From Rhizobium indicum (GTDB lineage: Bacteria; Pseudomonadota; Alphaproteobacteria; Rhizobiales; Rhizobiaceae): a stretch of DNA of 64,000 nucleotides. Positions 1 to 10,845 of this stretch are shown piece after piece (positions within the stretch are counted from its first letter, which is position 1; each line of letters starts with the position of its first letter). The notes under the pieces are model-generated. The model did no database searches and was not told where the DNA came from. It worked only from the letters and a program-made list of their open reading frames with translations. The position numbers and the translations under genes are program-made. The stretch spans positions 496,001 through 560,000 of the forward strand of contig NZ_CP054022.1 of NCBI RefSeq assembly GCF_005862305.2. The letters are read 5' to 3'.

Positions 1-102
1 GCCCTCATTCCCAACCAGATCCTGCCGATCGGCGTCGTCACGGCGCTGGTCGGCGTCCCCTTCTTCTCGATCATCCTCTATCGGTTCCAGCGCGCATCAT
101 GA
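1..102 (+). CDS. Iron-type ABC transporter permease, C-terminal end (partial)
   Basis: Only the last 33 codons are present; the gene starts outside the window. The peptide is hydrophobic and contains GVPFF followed by a hydrophobic helix and a short basic tail (YRFQRAS), the usual end of FecCD/BtuC-type permeases for siderophores, heme or cobalamin. The stop codon overlaps the ATG of the following ATPase by 4 bp (ATGA), so the two are translationally coupled and probably form one transporter. The substrate cannot be told from this fragment. Confidence 0.8.
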   Translation, partial: ALIPNQILPIGVVTALVGVPFFSIILYRFQRAS

Positions 103-860
103 GCATCAAGGCCGACAACCTCATCTGGAAAATTGGCAGGAAGACCATTCTCGATGGCGTTTCCATGGAAGCGCAGCCCGGCCGGATGCTTGGTCTGCTC
201 GGGCCGAACGGCTCGGGCAAGACTTCGCTGCTGCGGCTTCTCGCCGGCCTGAAGCGGCCGCATTCCGGCCGCGTCACGCTCGACCGGAGCGACATCGGTA
301 CCATCAGCCGCCGCTCGATCGCCCGGCGGATCGCCTTCGTCGAGCAGCATGCCACGACGAATGCCAATCTGAAGGTCGTTGACGTCGTCAAGCTCGGAAG
401 GTTTCCGCACCGGTCGATGTTCTCGGGCTGGACGAGGGCCGACGAAGAGGCAGTCGAAGAGGCGTTGGCGCGCGCCGGCATGGCGGGGAAGCGCGATGAT
501 CGCTGGCAGAGCCTGTCGGGCGGCGAAAAGCAGCGCACTCATATTGCAAGGGCGCTCGCCCAGTTGCCCCAGGAACTGATCCTCGACGAGCCGACGAACC
601 ATCTCGATATCCAGCACCAGATCGGCCTGATGCGGCTTGTCTCCGGCCTGCCGATCACCAGCATCGTTGCCTTGCACGATCTCAACCATGCCGCCATGTT
701 CTGCGACCAGCTGATCATCATGCAGCAGGGCAGGATCGTTGCCTCCGGCGCACCGCAGGACGTATTGAGCGAAGACCTTCTGCGTGACGTCTTCTCCGTC
801 GAGGCCCGTATCGAAACCTCTCCCTATCATTCGCGCCCGCATATCCATTATCTCAGGTGA
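99..860 (+). CDS. ABC transporter ATP-binding protein, FecE/FhuC-type (iron-siderophore, heme or B12 uptake)
   Basis: 253-residue cytoplasmic ATPase that powers import through the permease encoded just upstream. Walker A GPNGSGKTS is at residues 35-43, the signature LSGGEKQR at about 139-146, Walker B LILDEPTNHLD at about 160-170, and the switch His lies in ALHDLNH. The signature context and the DEPTNHLD Walker B are typical of the FecE/FhuC/BtuD group. The ATG overlaps the permease stop. The substrate-binding protein must lie upstream of the window. The gene converges on glgB, with two imperfect hairpin repeats between them. The family is clear; the substrate is unknown. Confidence 0.9.
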   Translation: MSIKADNLIWKIGRKTILDGVSMEAQPGRMLGLLGPNGSGKTSLLRLLAGLKRPHSGRVTLDRSDIGTISRRSIARRIAFVEQHATTNANLKVVDVVKLGRFPHRSMFSGWTRADEEAVEEALARAGMAGKRDDRWQSLSGGEKQRTHIARALAQLPQELILDEPTNHLDIQHQIGLMRLVSGLPITSIVALHDLNHAAMFCDQLIIMQQGRIVASGAPQDVLSEDLLRDVFSVEARIETSPYHSRPHIHYLR

Positions 861-925
861 CGGTGGAACCGTCACCGAGATGATCGTCTACGGTCGTCTC
901 ACGTGACGGTAAAACCGCCACCGAA
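856..925. repeat. Two copies of a ~23-bp hairpin-forming repeat between convergent genes
   Basis: Positions 856-876 form a 9-bp perfect stem (GGTGACGGT / ACCGTCACC, loop GGA). A second copy at 903-921 (GTGACGGT, AAA, ACCGCCAC) has one mismatch. The two units share most of a 23-bp sequence (857-879 and 903-925). They sit between the ATPase end and the glgB end and may act as terminators for both directions, but neither has a clear T-tract. Confidence 0.5.
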
Positions 926-948
926 TTGACCGTTCCGCGGCGGCGCCG

Positions 949-3159
949 TCAGGGTGACGGCCCCTGCAGAAAAATCGTCGATAGCGGCGGCAGCGTCAGT
1001 GACAGCGAGACCGGCCTGCCGTGGGCGGGCACGGGTTCGGTCGACACTGCGCCATTGACCAGGCCCGAGCCGCCATATTCCCGCGCATCCGTCGTCATCC
1101 GTTCGATCCACACACCGTCGCTCGGCACGCCGATCCTGTAGCCGTAACGCGGCACCGGCGTGAAGTTCGACATGACCAGCACCGATGAAGCACGATCGGG
1201 CGCATAACGGAGCATCCCGAGCACGGAATTGACGGCGTCGTCGGCTGCCGCCCATTCGAAGCCCTCGGGATGAAAGTCTCCGAACTGCAATGCCGGCTCG
1301 TCCGCGTAGAGGCCGTTCAGATCCTTCACCAGCCGCTGGATCCCCACATGCTGAGGCCGGTCCAGCACATCCCAGGTCACTGACCCGTCATGGTTCCATT
1401 CGCCGGGCTGGGCGACTTCACTTCCCATGAACAGGAGCTTCTTGCCGGGGTGGCCCCACATGAAGGCGAGATAGCTGCGCAGGTTGGCGAATTTCTGCCA
1501 TTCGTCGCCCGGCATCTTCGTCAGCAGCGAGCCCTTTCCATAGACGACCTCGTCATGTGAAATCGGCAGAATGAAGCGTTCGGAATAGGCATAGATCATT
1601 CCGAAGGTCATCGTGCCATGGGCATAGCTCCGGTAAATCGGATCCTTCTCGATATAGCTCAGGCTGTCATGCATCCAGCCCATGTTCCATTTGATATCGA
1701 ACCCCAGCCCCCCTTGCTCTGGCGGCTTCGTCACGCCCGGCCAGGCCGTCGATTCCTCGGCGATCGTCATCGCGTGCGGGCAGCGCTCGTGAATGATGCT
1801 GTTCAGGTGCTTGAAGAATTCGACCGCTTCCAGATTCTCGCGACCGCCATATTGGTTGGGAATCCATTCGCCCTCGTTGCGGCTGTAGTCGCGGTAAAGC
1901 ATCGAGGCAACGGCGTCGACCCGCAAACCGTCGATATGGTAGCGCTCGAGCCATTCCAGCGCGCTGGCGATCAGGAACCCCTTCACCTCGTTGCGGCCGA
2001 GATTGTAGATCAGCGTGTTCCAGTCGCGGTGAAGGCCTTCGCGCGGATCTTCGTGCTCGTAGAGAGCGCTACCGTCGAAGCGGGCAAGCCCCCAGACGTC
2101 TGTGGGAAAATGGGCCGGCACCCAGTCGAGGATGACGCCGAGCCCGGCGCCATGGCACCGGTCGGTGAAATAGGCGAAATCCTCAGGCGTCCCATATCGG
2201 CCTGTCGGAGCGAATAGACCGAGCGGCTGATAACCCCAGGAGCCGCCGAACGGATGCTCCATGATCGGCAGCAGCTCGATATGGGTGAAGCCCATGTCGG
2301 CGACATAGGGAACCAGCCGCTGGCTGAGTTCGACCCAGTCGAGCGACCTGTTGCCGTCCTTTAGATCGCGAAGCCAGGAGCCGGCGTGCACCTCATAGAC
2401 GGAGAACGCGCCCTCCAGCCTGTCTTGCCGGGACCGGCCCTTCATCCAACCGTCATCAGTCCATCGAAACGGCGTCGACGAGGCGACGATGGAGGCGGTG
2501 GACGGAGCGGCCTCACTTGCCCTCGCGACCGGATCGGCCTTCTGCGGCAGGCAGGTCCCCTCAGCATCGACGATCTCGAACTTGTACCTTTCGCCGGGGG
2601 CGAGGCGCGGAATAAACAGCTCCCAGACGCCCGCCGACGGTCTCAGCCGCATCGGGTTTCGCCGCCCGTCCCAGGCGTTGAAGTCGCCGACAACCGAGAC
2701 GCGGCGCGCATTCGGAGCCCAGACGGCGAAACGAACGCCTGATATCCCGTCGATCGACATATCAACCGCGCCGAGCGTCCGGCTCAGACTATAGTGAGTT
2801 CCCTCCGATATCAGATGAAGGTCGAGCTCTCCGAGCAGCAGACCGAAACTGTAGGGGTCCTCGGTGATCTGAACTGCATCCGGCCATGTGATCCGCAGCC
2901 GGTATCCCGTCCTCGAGGCGGCCGCCGCCGCAAACAGGCCGGACGGGTGGGCGATGCTGAACGGCGCCACCACCCGGCCGCTCGTCGCATCGATGAGATC
3001 GACCGCTTCCGCGCCGGGCAGATACACCCGCACGATCGTCATGCCACCGCTTCGGTGAGGGCCGAGGATCGAAAACGGATCGCCATGACGCCCCTCGATC
3101 AAGGCCCATAGCGCATCCTGTCCGATGCCCGCCAGAAGTTCCGAGCGCTCAACATTCAT
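949..3159 (-). CDS. glgB: 1,4-alpha-glucan branching enzyme
   Basis: 736-residue GH13 enzyme that makes alpha-1,6 branches in alpha-glucan in the cytoplasm. An N-terminal region is followed by a CBM48-like domain ([23 protein letters not shown] region). The GH13 barrel carries [11 protein letters not shown] (nucleophile Asp), [12 protein letters not shown] (acid/base Glu) and [11 protein letters not shown] (third Asp). An upstream in-frame start at 3222 exists, but the ATG at 3159 is preferred: it overlaps the treS stop by 4 bp (ATGA) and gives MNVERSELL at the normal GlgB length. It is the last gene of the glgE-treS-glgB operon, where it branches the linear chains made by GlgE. Confidence 0.95.
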   Translation of the reverse strand: MNVERSELLAGIGQDALWALIEGRHGDPFSILGPHRSGGMTIVRVYLPGAEAVDLIDATSGRVVAPFSIAHPSGLFAAAAASRTGYRLRITWPDAVQITEDPYSFGLLLGELDLHLISEGTHYSLSRTLGAVDMSIDGISGVRFAVWAPNARRVSVVGDFNAWDGRRNPMRLRPSAGVWELFIPRLAPGERYKFEIVDAEGTCLPQKADPVARASEAAPSTASIVASSTPFRWTDDGWMKGRSRQDRLEGAFSVYEVHAGSWLRDLKDGNRSLDWVELSQRLVPYVADMGFTHIELLPIMEHPFGGSWGYQPLGLFAPTGRYGTPEDFAYFTDRCHGAGLGVILDWVPAHFPTDVWGLARFDGSALYEHEDPREGLHRDWNTLIYNLGRNEVKGFLIASALEWLERYHIDGLRVDAVASMLYRDYSRNEGEWIPNQYGGRENLEAVEFFKHLNSIIHERCPHAMTIAEESTAWPGVTKPPEQGGLGFDIKWNMGWMHDSLSYIEKDPIYRSYAHGTMTFGMIYAYSERFILPISHDEVVYGKGSLLTKMPGDEWQKFANLRSYLAFMWGHPGKKLLFMGSEVAQPGEWNHDGSVTWDVLDRPQHVGIQRLVKDLNGLYADEPALQFGDFHPEGFEWAAADDAVNSVLGMLRYAPDRASSVLVMSNFTPVPRYGYRIGVPSDGVWIERMTTDAREYGGSGLVNGAVSTEPVPAHGRPVSLSLTLPPLSTIFLQGPSP

Positions 3160-6100
3160 GCCGTGACCCCCGCCAGACGCGATACGATTTCGGTAAGGCC
3201 GGATAGCGGGATCGGAAGCCATTTCGGCCTGTTGCGAGCTTCGTAGGCAATCTCGTAGGCGGCCTTTTCGAGAAGAAAGGCATCGAGAACCCTGCGTCTT
3301 TGATCGGGTGGCATGTCAAGCTCCTTCGATACGGAGACAGCCTGCGAATAGGCATCGAGAAAGGCCTCCTCGGCATTGCGCCCGAAGCGGGCGATCGCCT
3401 CGCGGCGGACTTCGTTCTCATGTTCGATGACCGCGTCGTTATCGAGCTGGGCGGTGGCCACGAGATAGCTCAGCGATCTCAAAAGCCCGGCGACATCACG
3501 CAGCGGGTTCGTCTTGGCGCGGCGCTCGGTCAGGTTTTTCGCAGGCTCGCCCTCGAAGTCGATGATGACGGCATCACCCTCGCTGACAAGGATCTGGCCA
3601 AGATGGAAGTCGCCATGCGTGCGTGTCATCAGTGTATGGCGGCAGCTCTCCGCGAGCGTCCCGGCGAGCTCTGCGAGTTCGGAACGACGCTCGAGAAGCG
3701 GCTTTGCGAGCAAGTCGATTGCAGGGCCGGTATTCTCGTCGCGTTCATCGAGCTTCGACATGGCATAGGCGAGCTCGCCGGCAACGGCCTTCCTCATCGC
3801 CTCGACCTCGCTGTCGCCGGCAACCACCGGGCTGAAGGCCTCGTCCCCGGTCTTCGCGGCGAGCACGACATGCAATTCGCCGAGCCTGAGGCCCACCATC
3901 GCGACGAAACTGATCAGCGACCGGAAGACGTCGTCGTCTGGTTGGACCGCCGGATCGTTCAGCACCAGTTCGTCGGCCCCACGGCGCAGATTGTTCAGCA
4001 TCCAGTTCCAGGCGTCGCCCTGGTTGCGGATCGCCCCCTGGACGATGATCAAGGTGGAACGGCGTCCGCTGGAATCGGTATGCGCGACCTCGCCGAGCAG
4101 GGGCGCCGTATGGTCATAGCCGGCGCGGGTGAGATAGCGCGTCATCTCGACTTCCGGATGGATGCCCGGGAAGATGTGCCTGATCAGTTTGATCATCGCT
4201 ACGTCGCCGACGAGCAGCGAGCTGTTGGACTGTTCAGCCGATAGCCAATGCACCGGCAGTTCGCCTGAAATATCGAGGCTGTCGAGCTGTTCCGTCCCAA
4301 GGAATTCGAGCGTGCCGGTCCGGCCGGTGGTGCGCGAGCGGTCGCGAAGTCCGTGCAGAATGCCGCGCGCCATTGCCTCCACTGCGAAGCCATCTGTGAG
4401 GAAACCGACGCGTCTACCTTGGCGAATCCTCCCAAGCGCAAGCTGCTGGGCAAGCGCGGAAGGGTGCGCATCGTCCCAGGCGACCGCGAGCGGCAGTTGG
4501 TAGGATTCGCTGTGGTTCGGCAGCACGACCTCCAACTCGCCGAGGACGACGCCGTCGGCGAATGGGATTGGTGTCACGGAGATCAGTCGGGCGGCCTGAA
4601 GCGGCTGGTCCTTTGCCCCGAACCATCGCCGCCTGGAGAGATAGGCGGGCAGGATTTCGCCGCTCAGGATGCGTGCATGACCCGGTTCATCCACGAGGTC
4701 GAGCAGGCTACGCCGGATGACCATCGTCAACAGATCGGGAAGCTGTTCCGGCGGTGCGGTGCGCCACGCCGGCGGGTCGGCATCAGCCGTCAGCTGGAAC
4801 CAGAAGAAACCGTAGGGCGGCAAGGTCAGGAGATAGGTCAACTGGCCGATCGGCGGAAACGGCGACATGCCGGTCAGTTCGATGGGAACGCGCCCCTCGA
4901 AGCTCGACAAGTCGAGTTCGACGGCCTGGGGCAACCTTGAGAGACTTGCAACACAAAGCAAGACCTCGCCTTCATACTCCCTGAGATAGGCAAGGATCTT
5001 GCGATTTTCCGGCGAAAGGAACCGCAGCGTGCCACGCCCGAAGGCGGGATGCCTGCCGCGCAACGCCAACATTCTGCGCGTCCAGTTGAGCAGCGAATGC
5101 GCGTCTGTGCTCTGCGCCTCGACGTTGACGGCCTCGAACCCGTAGAGCGGGTCGGCGACGGGCGGCAGGACGAGACGGGCCGGATCTGCCCTGGAGAAAC
5201 CGCCATTGCGGTCCGGAGACCATTGCATCGGCGTCCTCACCCCATCCCGGTCGCCGAGATAGATGTTGTCACCCATGCCGATCTCGTCACCGTAATAGAT
5301 CACCGGCGTTCCCGGCATCGAAAGAAGAAGCGCGTTCATCAGCTCGATCCGCCGGCGGTCGCGCTCCATCAATGGCGCTAAGCGCCGCCTTATGCCGAGG
5401 TTGATGCGGGCACGTTTATCGGATGCATAGGTCTCCCAGAGATAATCCCGCTCGGCGTCGGTCACCATTTCGAGCGTCAGCTCGTCGTGGTTGCGAAGGA
5501 AGATCGCCCATTGGCAGTTGTCTGGAATCTCCGGCGTCTGGCGCAGGATATCGGTGATCGGAAACCGATCCTCCTTGGCGATCGCCATATACATGCGCGG
5601 CATTAGCGGGAAGTGGAAGGCCATGTGGCATTCGTCGCCCTCTCCGAAATATTCGCGCGTGTCCTCTGGCCATTGATTGGCCTCGGCAAGCAGCATCACG
5701 CCGGGATGGGTGGCATCGAGCGCGGCGCGTATGCGTTTGAGGATCGCGTGGGTTTCCGGCAGGTTTTCGTTGATCGTCCCCTCGCGCTCGACGAGGTAAG
5801 GGATCGCGTCGAGACGAAAACCGTCGATGCCGGTTTCCAGCCAGAAGCGCATCACCCTCAGCAATTCCTCCATGACAAGGGGACTGTCGAAATTGAGGTC
5901 GGGCTGATGGGAATAGAAGCGGTGCCAGTAATAGGCGCCGGCGACCGCGTCCCATGTCCAGTTGGATTTTTCCGTATCGATGAAAATGATGCGCGTTTCC
6001 GGAAATTTCTGATCGGTATCCGACCAGACGTAGAAGTCGCGCTCCGGCGATCCCGCCGGCGCCTGGCGGGCGCGCTGGAACCAGGGGTGCTGATCGGAGG

Positions 6101-6437
6101 TGTGGTTGATGACGAGCTCGATGATGACGCGGATATTGCGCTGGTGGGCGGCGTCGACGAAAGCCCGGAAGTCCTCCACAGTCCCGTAATCGGGGCTGAC
6201 ACTACCATAGTCGGCGATGTCGTAACCGTCGTCTCGGCGCGGAGAGGGAAAAAAAGGCAGGAGCCAGATGGCATTGACACCGAGGGCTGCGATGTGATCG
6301 AGCTTCTGGTGCAGGCCGGCGAAGTCGCCGACCCCGTCGCCATTGGCATCGTAGAACGACTTGATGTGCAGCTGGTAGATGATCGCATCCTTGTACCAGA
6401 GCGGCTGCGGCGCGCTATCTGCATTCATCGTGTCCAT
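3156..6437 (-). CDS. treS: Trehalose synthase fused to maltokinase
   Basis: 1093 residues, about twice the size of plain TreS. Residues 1 to about 550 are a GH13 trehalose synthase ([15 protein letters not shown] start; [12 protein letters not shown] with nucleophile Asp; [11 protein letters not shown] with Glu; [12 protein letters not shown] with the third Asp). The C-terminal half is a maltokinase of the Pep2/Mak type with a protein-kinase-like site ([12 protein letters not shown], then IIDFEGEP). The fusion interconverts trehalose and maltose and phosphorylates maltose with ATP to maltose-1-phosphate, the substrate of GlgE. The ATG lies directly after the glgE stop; a second ATG three codons in (6428) is possible. 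The stop overlaps glgB. The fused form is known in several bacteria. Confidence 0.94.
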   Translation of the reverse strand: MDTMNADSAPQPLWYKDAIIYQLHIKSFYDANGDGVGDFAGLHQKLDHIAALGVNAIWLLPFFPSPRRDDGYDIADYGSVSPDYGTVEDFRAFVDAAHQRNIRVIIELVINHTSDQHPWFQRARQAPAGSPERDFYVWSDTDQKFPETRIIFIDTEKSNWTWDAVAGAYYWHRFYSHQPDLNFDSPLVMEELLRVMRFWLETGIDGFRLDAIPYLVEREGTINENLPETHAILKRIRAALDATHPGVMLLAEANQWPEDTREYFGEGDECHMAFHFPLMPRMYMAIAKEDRFPITDILRQTPEIPDNCQWAIFLRNHDELTLEMVTDAERDYLWETYASDKRARINLGIRRRLAPLMERDRRRIELMNALLLSMPGTPVIYYGDEIGMGDNIYLGDRDGVRTPMQWSPDRNGGFSRADPARLVLPPVADPLYGFEAVNVEAQSTDAHSLLNWTRRMLALRGRHPAFGRGTLRFLSPENRKILAYLREYEGEVLLCVASLSRLPQAVELDLSSFEGRVPIELTGMSPFPPIGQLTYLLTLPPYGFFWFQLTADADPPAWRTAPPEQLPDLLTMVIRRSLLDLVDEPGHARILSGEILPAYLSRRRWFGAKDQPLQAARLISVTPIPFADGVVLGELEVVLPNHSESYQLPLAVAWDDAHPSALAQQLALGRIRQGRRVGFLTDGFAVEAMARGILHGLRDRSRTTGRTGTLEFLGTEQLDSLDISGELPVHWLSAEQSNSSLLVGDVAMIKLIRHIFPGIHPEVEMTRYLTRAGYDHTAPLLGEVAHTDSSGRRSTLIIVQGAIRNQGDAWNWMLNNLRRGADELVLNDPAVQPDDDVFRSLISFVAMVGLRLGELHVVLAAKTGDEAFSPVVAGDSEVEAMRKAVAGELAYAMSKLDERDENTGPAIDLLAKPLLERRSELAELAGTLAESCRHTLMTRTHGDFHLGQILVSEGDAVIIDFEGEPAKNLTERRAKTNPLRDVAGLLRSLSYLVATAQLDNDAVIEHENEVRREAIARFGRNAEEAFLDAYSQAVSVSKELDMPPDQRRRVLDAFLLEKAAYEIAYEARNRPKWLPIPLSGLTEIVSRLAGVTA

Positions 6438-9400
6438 TCATGCCTCCCTTGAGCGAATACGCCAGATCGCATAGGGCAGGACCTCAGGATTGAGACTGAT
6501 GCTCTGCCATTTGCCGGTCCATTTGAAACGATGCCCGCCGATCAGATCTTCGGCATCCAGCGTGCCGCCGTCGCCCAGCGACCACTGCCAGAGCGGCAGC
6601 TCGACGTCGCTCTGCTGGAAATTGTGGGGGTCGAGGCTGATGGCGATGAGCAGGACGTTGTCGCGGGCACGGCTCGCCTTCCCGAAAAACAGGATATTGT
6701 CATTTCGCGCATTCAGCAGCGTCAGCCCGAGATGCGAATGCAGCGCGGTGTTTTCGCTCCGGATGCGGTTGAGCGTCCTGATTTCGGCGATGATATTGCC
6801 CGGCCGGTCGTAGTCCCAGGCGCGGATTTCGTACTTCTCGCTGTCGGCATATTCCTTGCGCTTGGCATCGGGACGCCCCTCGCAAAGTTCGAAACCGTTA
6901 TAGACGCCCCACAATCCCGAAAGGGTGGCGGCAAGTGCTGCGCGGATCAGGAAGGCCGGGCGCGGCGCATTTTGCAGGAAATCCGGATTGATATCATGCG
7001 TGTTGACGAAGAAATGCGGGCGGAAGAATTCCTTCGGCGCCGTCTCCGTCAGCTCCCGCATATATTGCTCGAGCTCCCACTTGGCATTGCGCCAGGTGAA
7101 GTAGGTGTAGGACTGGGAGAAGCCGATCTTTGCCAGCCGATACATGACCTTCGGCTTGGTGAAGGCTTCCGACAGGAAGACGACATCGGGATGACGGGCC
7201 CTGATATCACCGATCAGCCATTCCCAGAACGGAAAGGGCTTTGTGTGCGGATTGTCGACGCGAAACAGCTTGACGCCCTGGTCCACCCAAAGCTGGACGA
7301 CATCCCTGAGCTCCACCCATAATGAAGGCAGCGCATCTTTTGTGTAGAAATCGACGTTGACGATGTCCTCGTATTTCTTCGGCGGGTTTTCGGCATATTT
7401 GATCGTGCCGTCGGGACGCCAGTCGAACCAGCCGGGATGCTCCTTCAGCCAGGGGTGATCTGGCGACGCCTGGATTGCGAGGTCGAGAGCAATCTCCAGG
7501 CCATGCCGGCCAGCCTCTTCCACAAGCCGGCGGAAATCCTCGAACTCGCCGAGCTCGGGATGGATAGCGTCATGGCCGCCGTCCCCGGAGCCGATGGCAT
7601 AGGGACTTCCGGGGTCGCCCGGTCCGGCTTTCAGGCTGTTGTTTCGGCCTTTCCGGTTGGTCGAGCCGATCGGATGAATCGGCGGGAAATAGAGCACGTC
7701 GAAGCCCATGTCACGGATGGCGGGCAATCTCGGGATGACGTCGTCGAAGGTGCCGTGCCGGTCCGGATCGCCGCTCTGCGAGCGCGGGAAGATCTGGTAC
7801 CAACTGGCAAAGGCAGCCTCCTTGCGTTCGGCATCGACGGCGCTTGCCGTCGAGCGAAGCCGAAACGGTCGCCTGTCCGCCTTGTTCATCAATTCCAATG
7901 TCCCGGCATCGAGCAGGATCGCCGTGCGCTCGGCATCAGACGCCCTTTCGAGACTGTCGCCGAGGGCCTTCAATTCGGCATTGAGCGTTGCGCCGGCATG
8001 CATCTCAGCCGAGCGGATGAGGTTCAATCCCTCCTGGAGTTCGAGCTTCAGGTCCAGCCTGGCATCGTTCTTCTTCGTCAACTCGTAGCGGAAGATCGCA
8101 AACGGGTTCTTCCATGCCTCGACGGCAAATTCATAGCGTCCAATGCGCTCCAGCAAGAATTCGGCGCGCCAGCGGTCATTTTCGACCAATTGCATCTCCG
8201 TCTCATTCCAGTCTGCCGCATCGAGCGGTCGCCAGAGCAGGACCGCGGCGATCGGGTCGTGGCCGTCGGCGAATATATCCGCCTCCACGGTGAGGATGTC
8301 GCCGACCACCCGCTTGACGGGAAAGCGGCCGTCATCGACCCGTGGCATAATGCTCTCGATCGCGAGGCGCGGCGAAGCGACCGCCTGCTCGATATCGAGG
8401 ATCGGCCGCGATGTGATCGGCGCCGGCGCCTTGCCTTCGATCACCAGGGTCTCCCCTGCCCGCAGCCGCAGAGCCGTACCATCGGCTGCGGCGGGAAGAA
8501 AACCGGAAGCCGCTTCGCGCAGTGCGGTTACCGGAGCAGGCGCACTTTTCCGAAGGTCCCTGTTGAGCAGGATGAACCGCACATTCTCGGCGCTGCGAAG
8601 GTCTTCCACCGCCGATTGCAGCAGCGCTGAGACCGGTCCGTTGGCGTTGCGGATAAGCCGCAGCGATGCGGCACGCGCATGAGGGTTCTTGCCGATCTCA
8701 GTGTTCGCAAGGCGAATTTCGGAGGAGATATCGAAAGCGAGGTCATGGCGCATCCCCCGCAAGCCCGTTCCATTCCCATGGGTCGGATCGAGCGGCGTGG
8801 TTGCGCCATATTCGAAACCCATCGGAACCATCACGCCACCGCCGAGCGAGGCAGCAAGGCGCAGAGCCCTGATGGCGCGTCGTTCGAGGATTTCGCGGCT
8901 CTCGGTTCCGTGCGCGATCCGCCTGGCGAATGGTGGCTCCGGAAAAGCGATCTGCCAGCCAAGCTGCTTCTGGACGCGGTGTTCTTCGATGAACCATCTC
9001 TCGTCAAAATCCCACCAAGCCATCGATGAAAAACATCCATCGAAGCCTGTATTCTTGACCGCGTCCCTCACCCCGAAATCAGTGCCGGGCGTCCAGGCGA
9101 GGAATTGCGCGTCCGCCTTCTCGCGCACCGCCGAAATCAGCGATTTGAAAACCGCCGGCGCAATGCGATCGATCCCCAGCGCCCGATAGCCGGCGAGCCC
9201 AAGACCGGCCAACCCTCGCAGCCGTTCGGTCCATTCTTCCAACAGCCGCGATTGAGACTCCGCCTCCATCGCGATCATCGGTTCCGCCGGGTCCAATGGC
9301 GAGCGCCTCGGATCGACCGGGCGAAAGCCTGCCTTGGGATCCCGGGCCTTGCCGTCGAGCATCAGGTCCATCATCAGGGCGACGCCGCTCTTGCGGGCGG

Positions 9401-9662
9401 CCTCCGCCAGGCGTCCCAGCCCATCCTCGACTGCGCTTCCGAGCGACAGTTGAGGATCGAGACGATTCAGATCCTGGGAGGCAAAGATACTGCGCTCCCC
9501 GCCCCGATCGAAGAGAGGTGCCGTCAGCACACGATCGAAACCGGTATCCGCAGCGTGGTCGAAAGCCTCACGCCACGCATCGATACCCTGAAGAAGGAGT
9601 GGATTGACATAATAGATCCGGGGTGGGGTGCTCAACACACCCTGGTTTGGAGAGAATGACAT
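6438..9662 (-). CDS. glgE: Alpha-1,4-glucan:maltose-1-phosphate maltosyltransferase with long N-terminal extension
   Basis: 1074 residues; the usual GlgE is about 660-700. The C-terminal ~680 residues are a standard GlgE: a domain starting near FPVKRVVGDILTVEADIF, then a GH13_3 barrel with the nucleophile Asp in LFRVDNPHTKPF (about residue 805) and the acid/base Glu in VFLSEAFTKPK (about 832). It transfers maltose from maltose-1-phosphate onto growing alpha-1,4-glucan. The first ~390 residues also look GH13-like (RIYYVNPLLLQG start, MMDLMLDG, GVMVPMGFEYG) but lack a recognisable catalytic triad. The ATG at 9662 (MSFSPNQGV) is chosen; the frame stays open to 10181 but that would overlap the divergent hydrolase gene and reads as low-complexity antisense sequence. 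First gene of the operon. Confidence 0.92.
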   Translation of the reverse strand: MSFSPNQGVLSTPPRIYYVNPLLLQGIDAWREAFDHAADTGFDRVLTAPLFDRGGERSIFASQDLNRLDPQLSLGSAVEDGLGRLAEAARKSGVALMMDLMLDGKARDPKAGFRPVDPRRSPLDPAEPMIAMEAESQSRLLEEWTERLRGLAGLGLAGYRALGIDRIAPAVFKSLISAVREKADAQFLAWTPGTDFGVRDAVKNTGFDGCFSSMAWWDFDERWFIEEHRVQKQLGWQIAFPEPPFARRIAHGTESREILERRAIRALRLAASLGGGVMVPMGFEYGATTPLDPTHGNGTGLRGMRHDLAFDISSEIRLANTEIGKNPHARAASLRLIRNANGPVSALLQSAVEDLRSAENVRFILLNRDLRKSAPAPVTALREAASGFLPAAADGTALRLRAGETLVIEGKAPAPITSRPILDIEQAVASPRLAIESIMPRVDDGRFPVKRVVGDILTVEADIFADGHDPIAAVLLWRPLDAADWNETEMQLVENDRWRAEFLLERIGRYEFAVEAWKNPFAIFRYELTKKNDARLDLKLELQEGLNLIRSAEMHAGATLNAELKALGDSLERASDAERTAILLDAGTLELMNKADRRPFRLRSTASAVDAERKEAAFASWYQIFPRSQSGDPDRHGTFDDVIPRLPAIRDMGFDVLYFPPIHPIGSTNRKGRNNSLKAGPGDPGSPYAIGSGDGGHDAIHPELGEFEDFRRLVEEAGRHGLEIALDLAIQASPDHPWLKEHPGWFDWRPDGTIKYAENPPKKYEDIVNVDFYTKDALPSLWVELRDVVQLWVDQGVKLFRVDNPHTKPFPFWEWLIGDIRARHPDVVFLSEAFTKPKVMYRLAKIGFSQSYTYFTWRNAKWELEQYMRELTETAPKEFFRPHFFVNTHDINPDFLQNAPRPAFLIRAALAATLSGLWGVYNGFELCEGRPDAKRKEYADSEKYEIRAWDYDRPGNIIAEIRTLNRIRSENTALHSHLGLTLLNARNDNILFFGKASRARDNVLLIAISLDPHNFQQSDVELPLWQWSLGDGGTLDAEDLIGGHRFKWTGKWQSISLNPEVLPYAIWRIRSREA

Positions 9663-9966
9663 CGGCCGCCGCTCGAGTTTGGTTTGAAGGCAAACTTCCG
9701 TTGGCCGCGGTTGTTCCACTGAAACTGCCATTCGCGATGCGCAGACATCGTCGACCGCACTGGCGCGGGATCGATAGGACCCGCTCCGTTCGCGCATCAA
9801 AGGCCCTGGATTCCGCAGACGAGCCTTGAAATTTCGTGACGTATTTGGATAGTCTTCCGCGTCCAGGGAGGGTGACCCATTCCGCACAGTTCTGAAAGAG
9901 CAGGCGCCCGAACGGGACTTGATATATCCGAATGAATCACTGCGATTGCAATAGAGGCGACCAGAC
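9663..9966. promoter_or_regulatory. Divergent intergenic region, glgE / MBL hydrolase
   Basis: 304 bp without a supportable gene. It must carry the promoters of the glgE operon (minus) and of the hydrolase pair (plus). A purine-rich AGAGGCG about 8 nt before the GTG at 9967 can serve as ribosome binding site. I saw no strong palindrome or confident -35/-10 pair. Confidence 0.4.
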
Positions 9967-10845
9967 GTGAATCCATCGGTGGAATTGTGTTCATACCCCG
10001 AACTCGATGATCGAATCGTGATCGTCAGGGCGGGAGACGAAGTTGATGCCGTGTTCGTCCGGACCCAGAGGTTCAACGTCCTGATCGATACGCTCGGAAC
10101 GCCCGAACTCTGCAAGGCGGCGCTGGACCTGCTCGAGGTACAGACGAACACCCGTCCGCTGATTGTCATCAATTCGCACATGGATTGGGATCATTTCTGG
10201 GGGAATGCCGCCATTGCCGGGCGCGCTCCGATTATCGCGCATGCCGCCGCGCTCGACCGTTTACGCGACCCTTCCGCACGCGAAGTCCTGAGGGACAAGG
10301 CGAGCCAGGAGTCGAGGTTTCGGAATGTCGACCTCATCGGTCCCGATATCACGTTCGCAGGCTCGATGACCCTCAACGGCGGCGACCTGACACTGGAGCT
10401 CATTCATACACCTGGACACACGCCCGACCATATCGCCGTATGGATTCCCGAACTTCGCATCTGCCTGGCCGTCGATGCGGTGGAATACCCCGTTCCCGAA
10501 GTCTGGAGCAAAAATGCAGACGACCTCCGCTTGATCCGTTCCTCGCTCGAGCGGATACGTGGCCTGGATGCAAGACTGGTCATCCCGGCGCACGGCCGGA
10601 CCTATTCCCCTTCGGCGGTGGATGAGAACCTCGCCTATTTCCAAGCCCTGGCCGATCGTGTCGGCAGCTTGAGCAAGAGCCAGCTGGCGGATCCGCAACT
10701 CGACGGTTCAAGCGGCCTGCGGCTTGAAGACTTCGTCCCCATCCCCGACGGAATGCCTTCCGACGTGGTGGCTTTCTATCGGAAATGCCATGAGACAAAC
10801 CTCGGCGCCACGGTTCAAGCCCATATCGAAGAGGCCGGACAGTGA
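9967..10845 (+). CDS. Metallo-beta-lactamase-fold hydrolase
   Basis: 292 residues with GTG start. The metal-site motif is NSHMDWDHFWGN (residues 69-80): His71, Asp73, Asp75 and His76, so the second His of the usual HxHxDH is replaced by Asp. A later HTPGHTPDH and IPAHGRTY supply the remaining metal ligands. This variant occurs in a subgroup of MBL-fold hydrolases acting on esters, thioesters or lactones; the substrate is not known. The stop overlaps the GTG of the next gene by 4 bp, so the two products probably work together. Not a beta-lactamase by any evidence here. Confidence 0.85.
   Translation: MNPSVELCSYPELDDRIVIVRAGDEVDAVFVRTQRFNVLIDTLGTPELCKAALDLLEVQTNTRPLIVINSHMDWDHFWGNAAIAGRAPIIAHAAALDRLRDPSAREVLRDKASQESRFRNVDLIGPDITFAGSMTLNGGDLTLELIHTPGHTPDHIAVWIPELRICLAVDAVEYPVPEVWSKNADDLRLIRSSLERIRGLDARLVIPAHGRTYSPSAVDENLAYFQALADRVGSLSKSQLADPQLDGSSGLRLEDFVPIPDGMPSDVVAFYRKCHETNLGATVQAHIEEAGQ

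Noticed and set aside
9663..10181. N-terminal extension of GlgE by 173 codons
   Set aside because: It overlaps the divergent hydrolase gene, is Ser/Arg-rich with no conserved pattern, and the ATG at 9662 begins the conserved-looking sequence.
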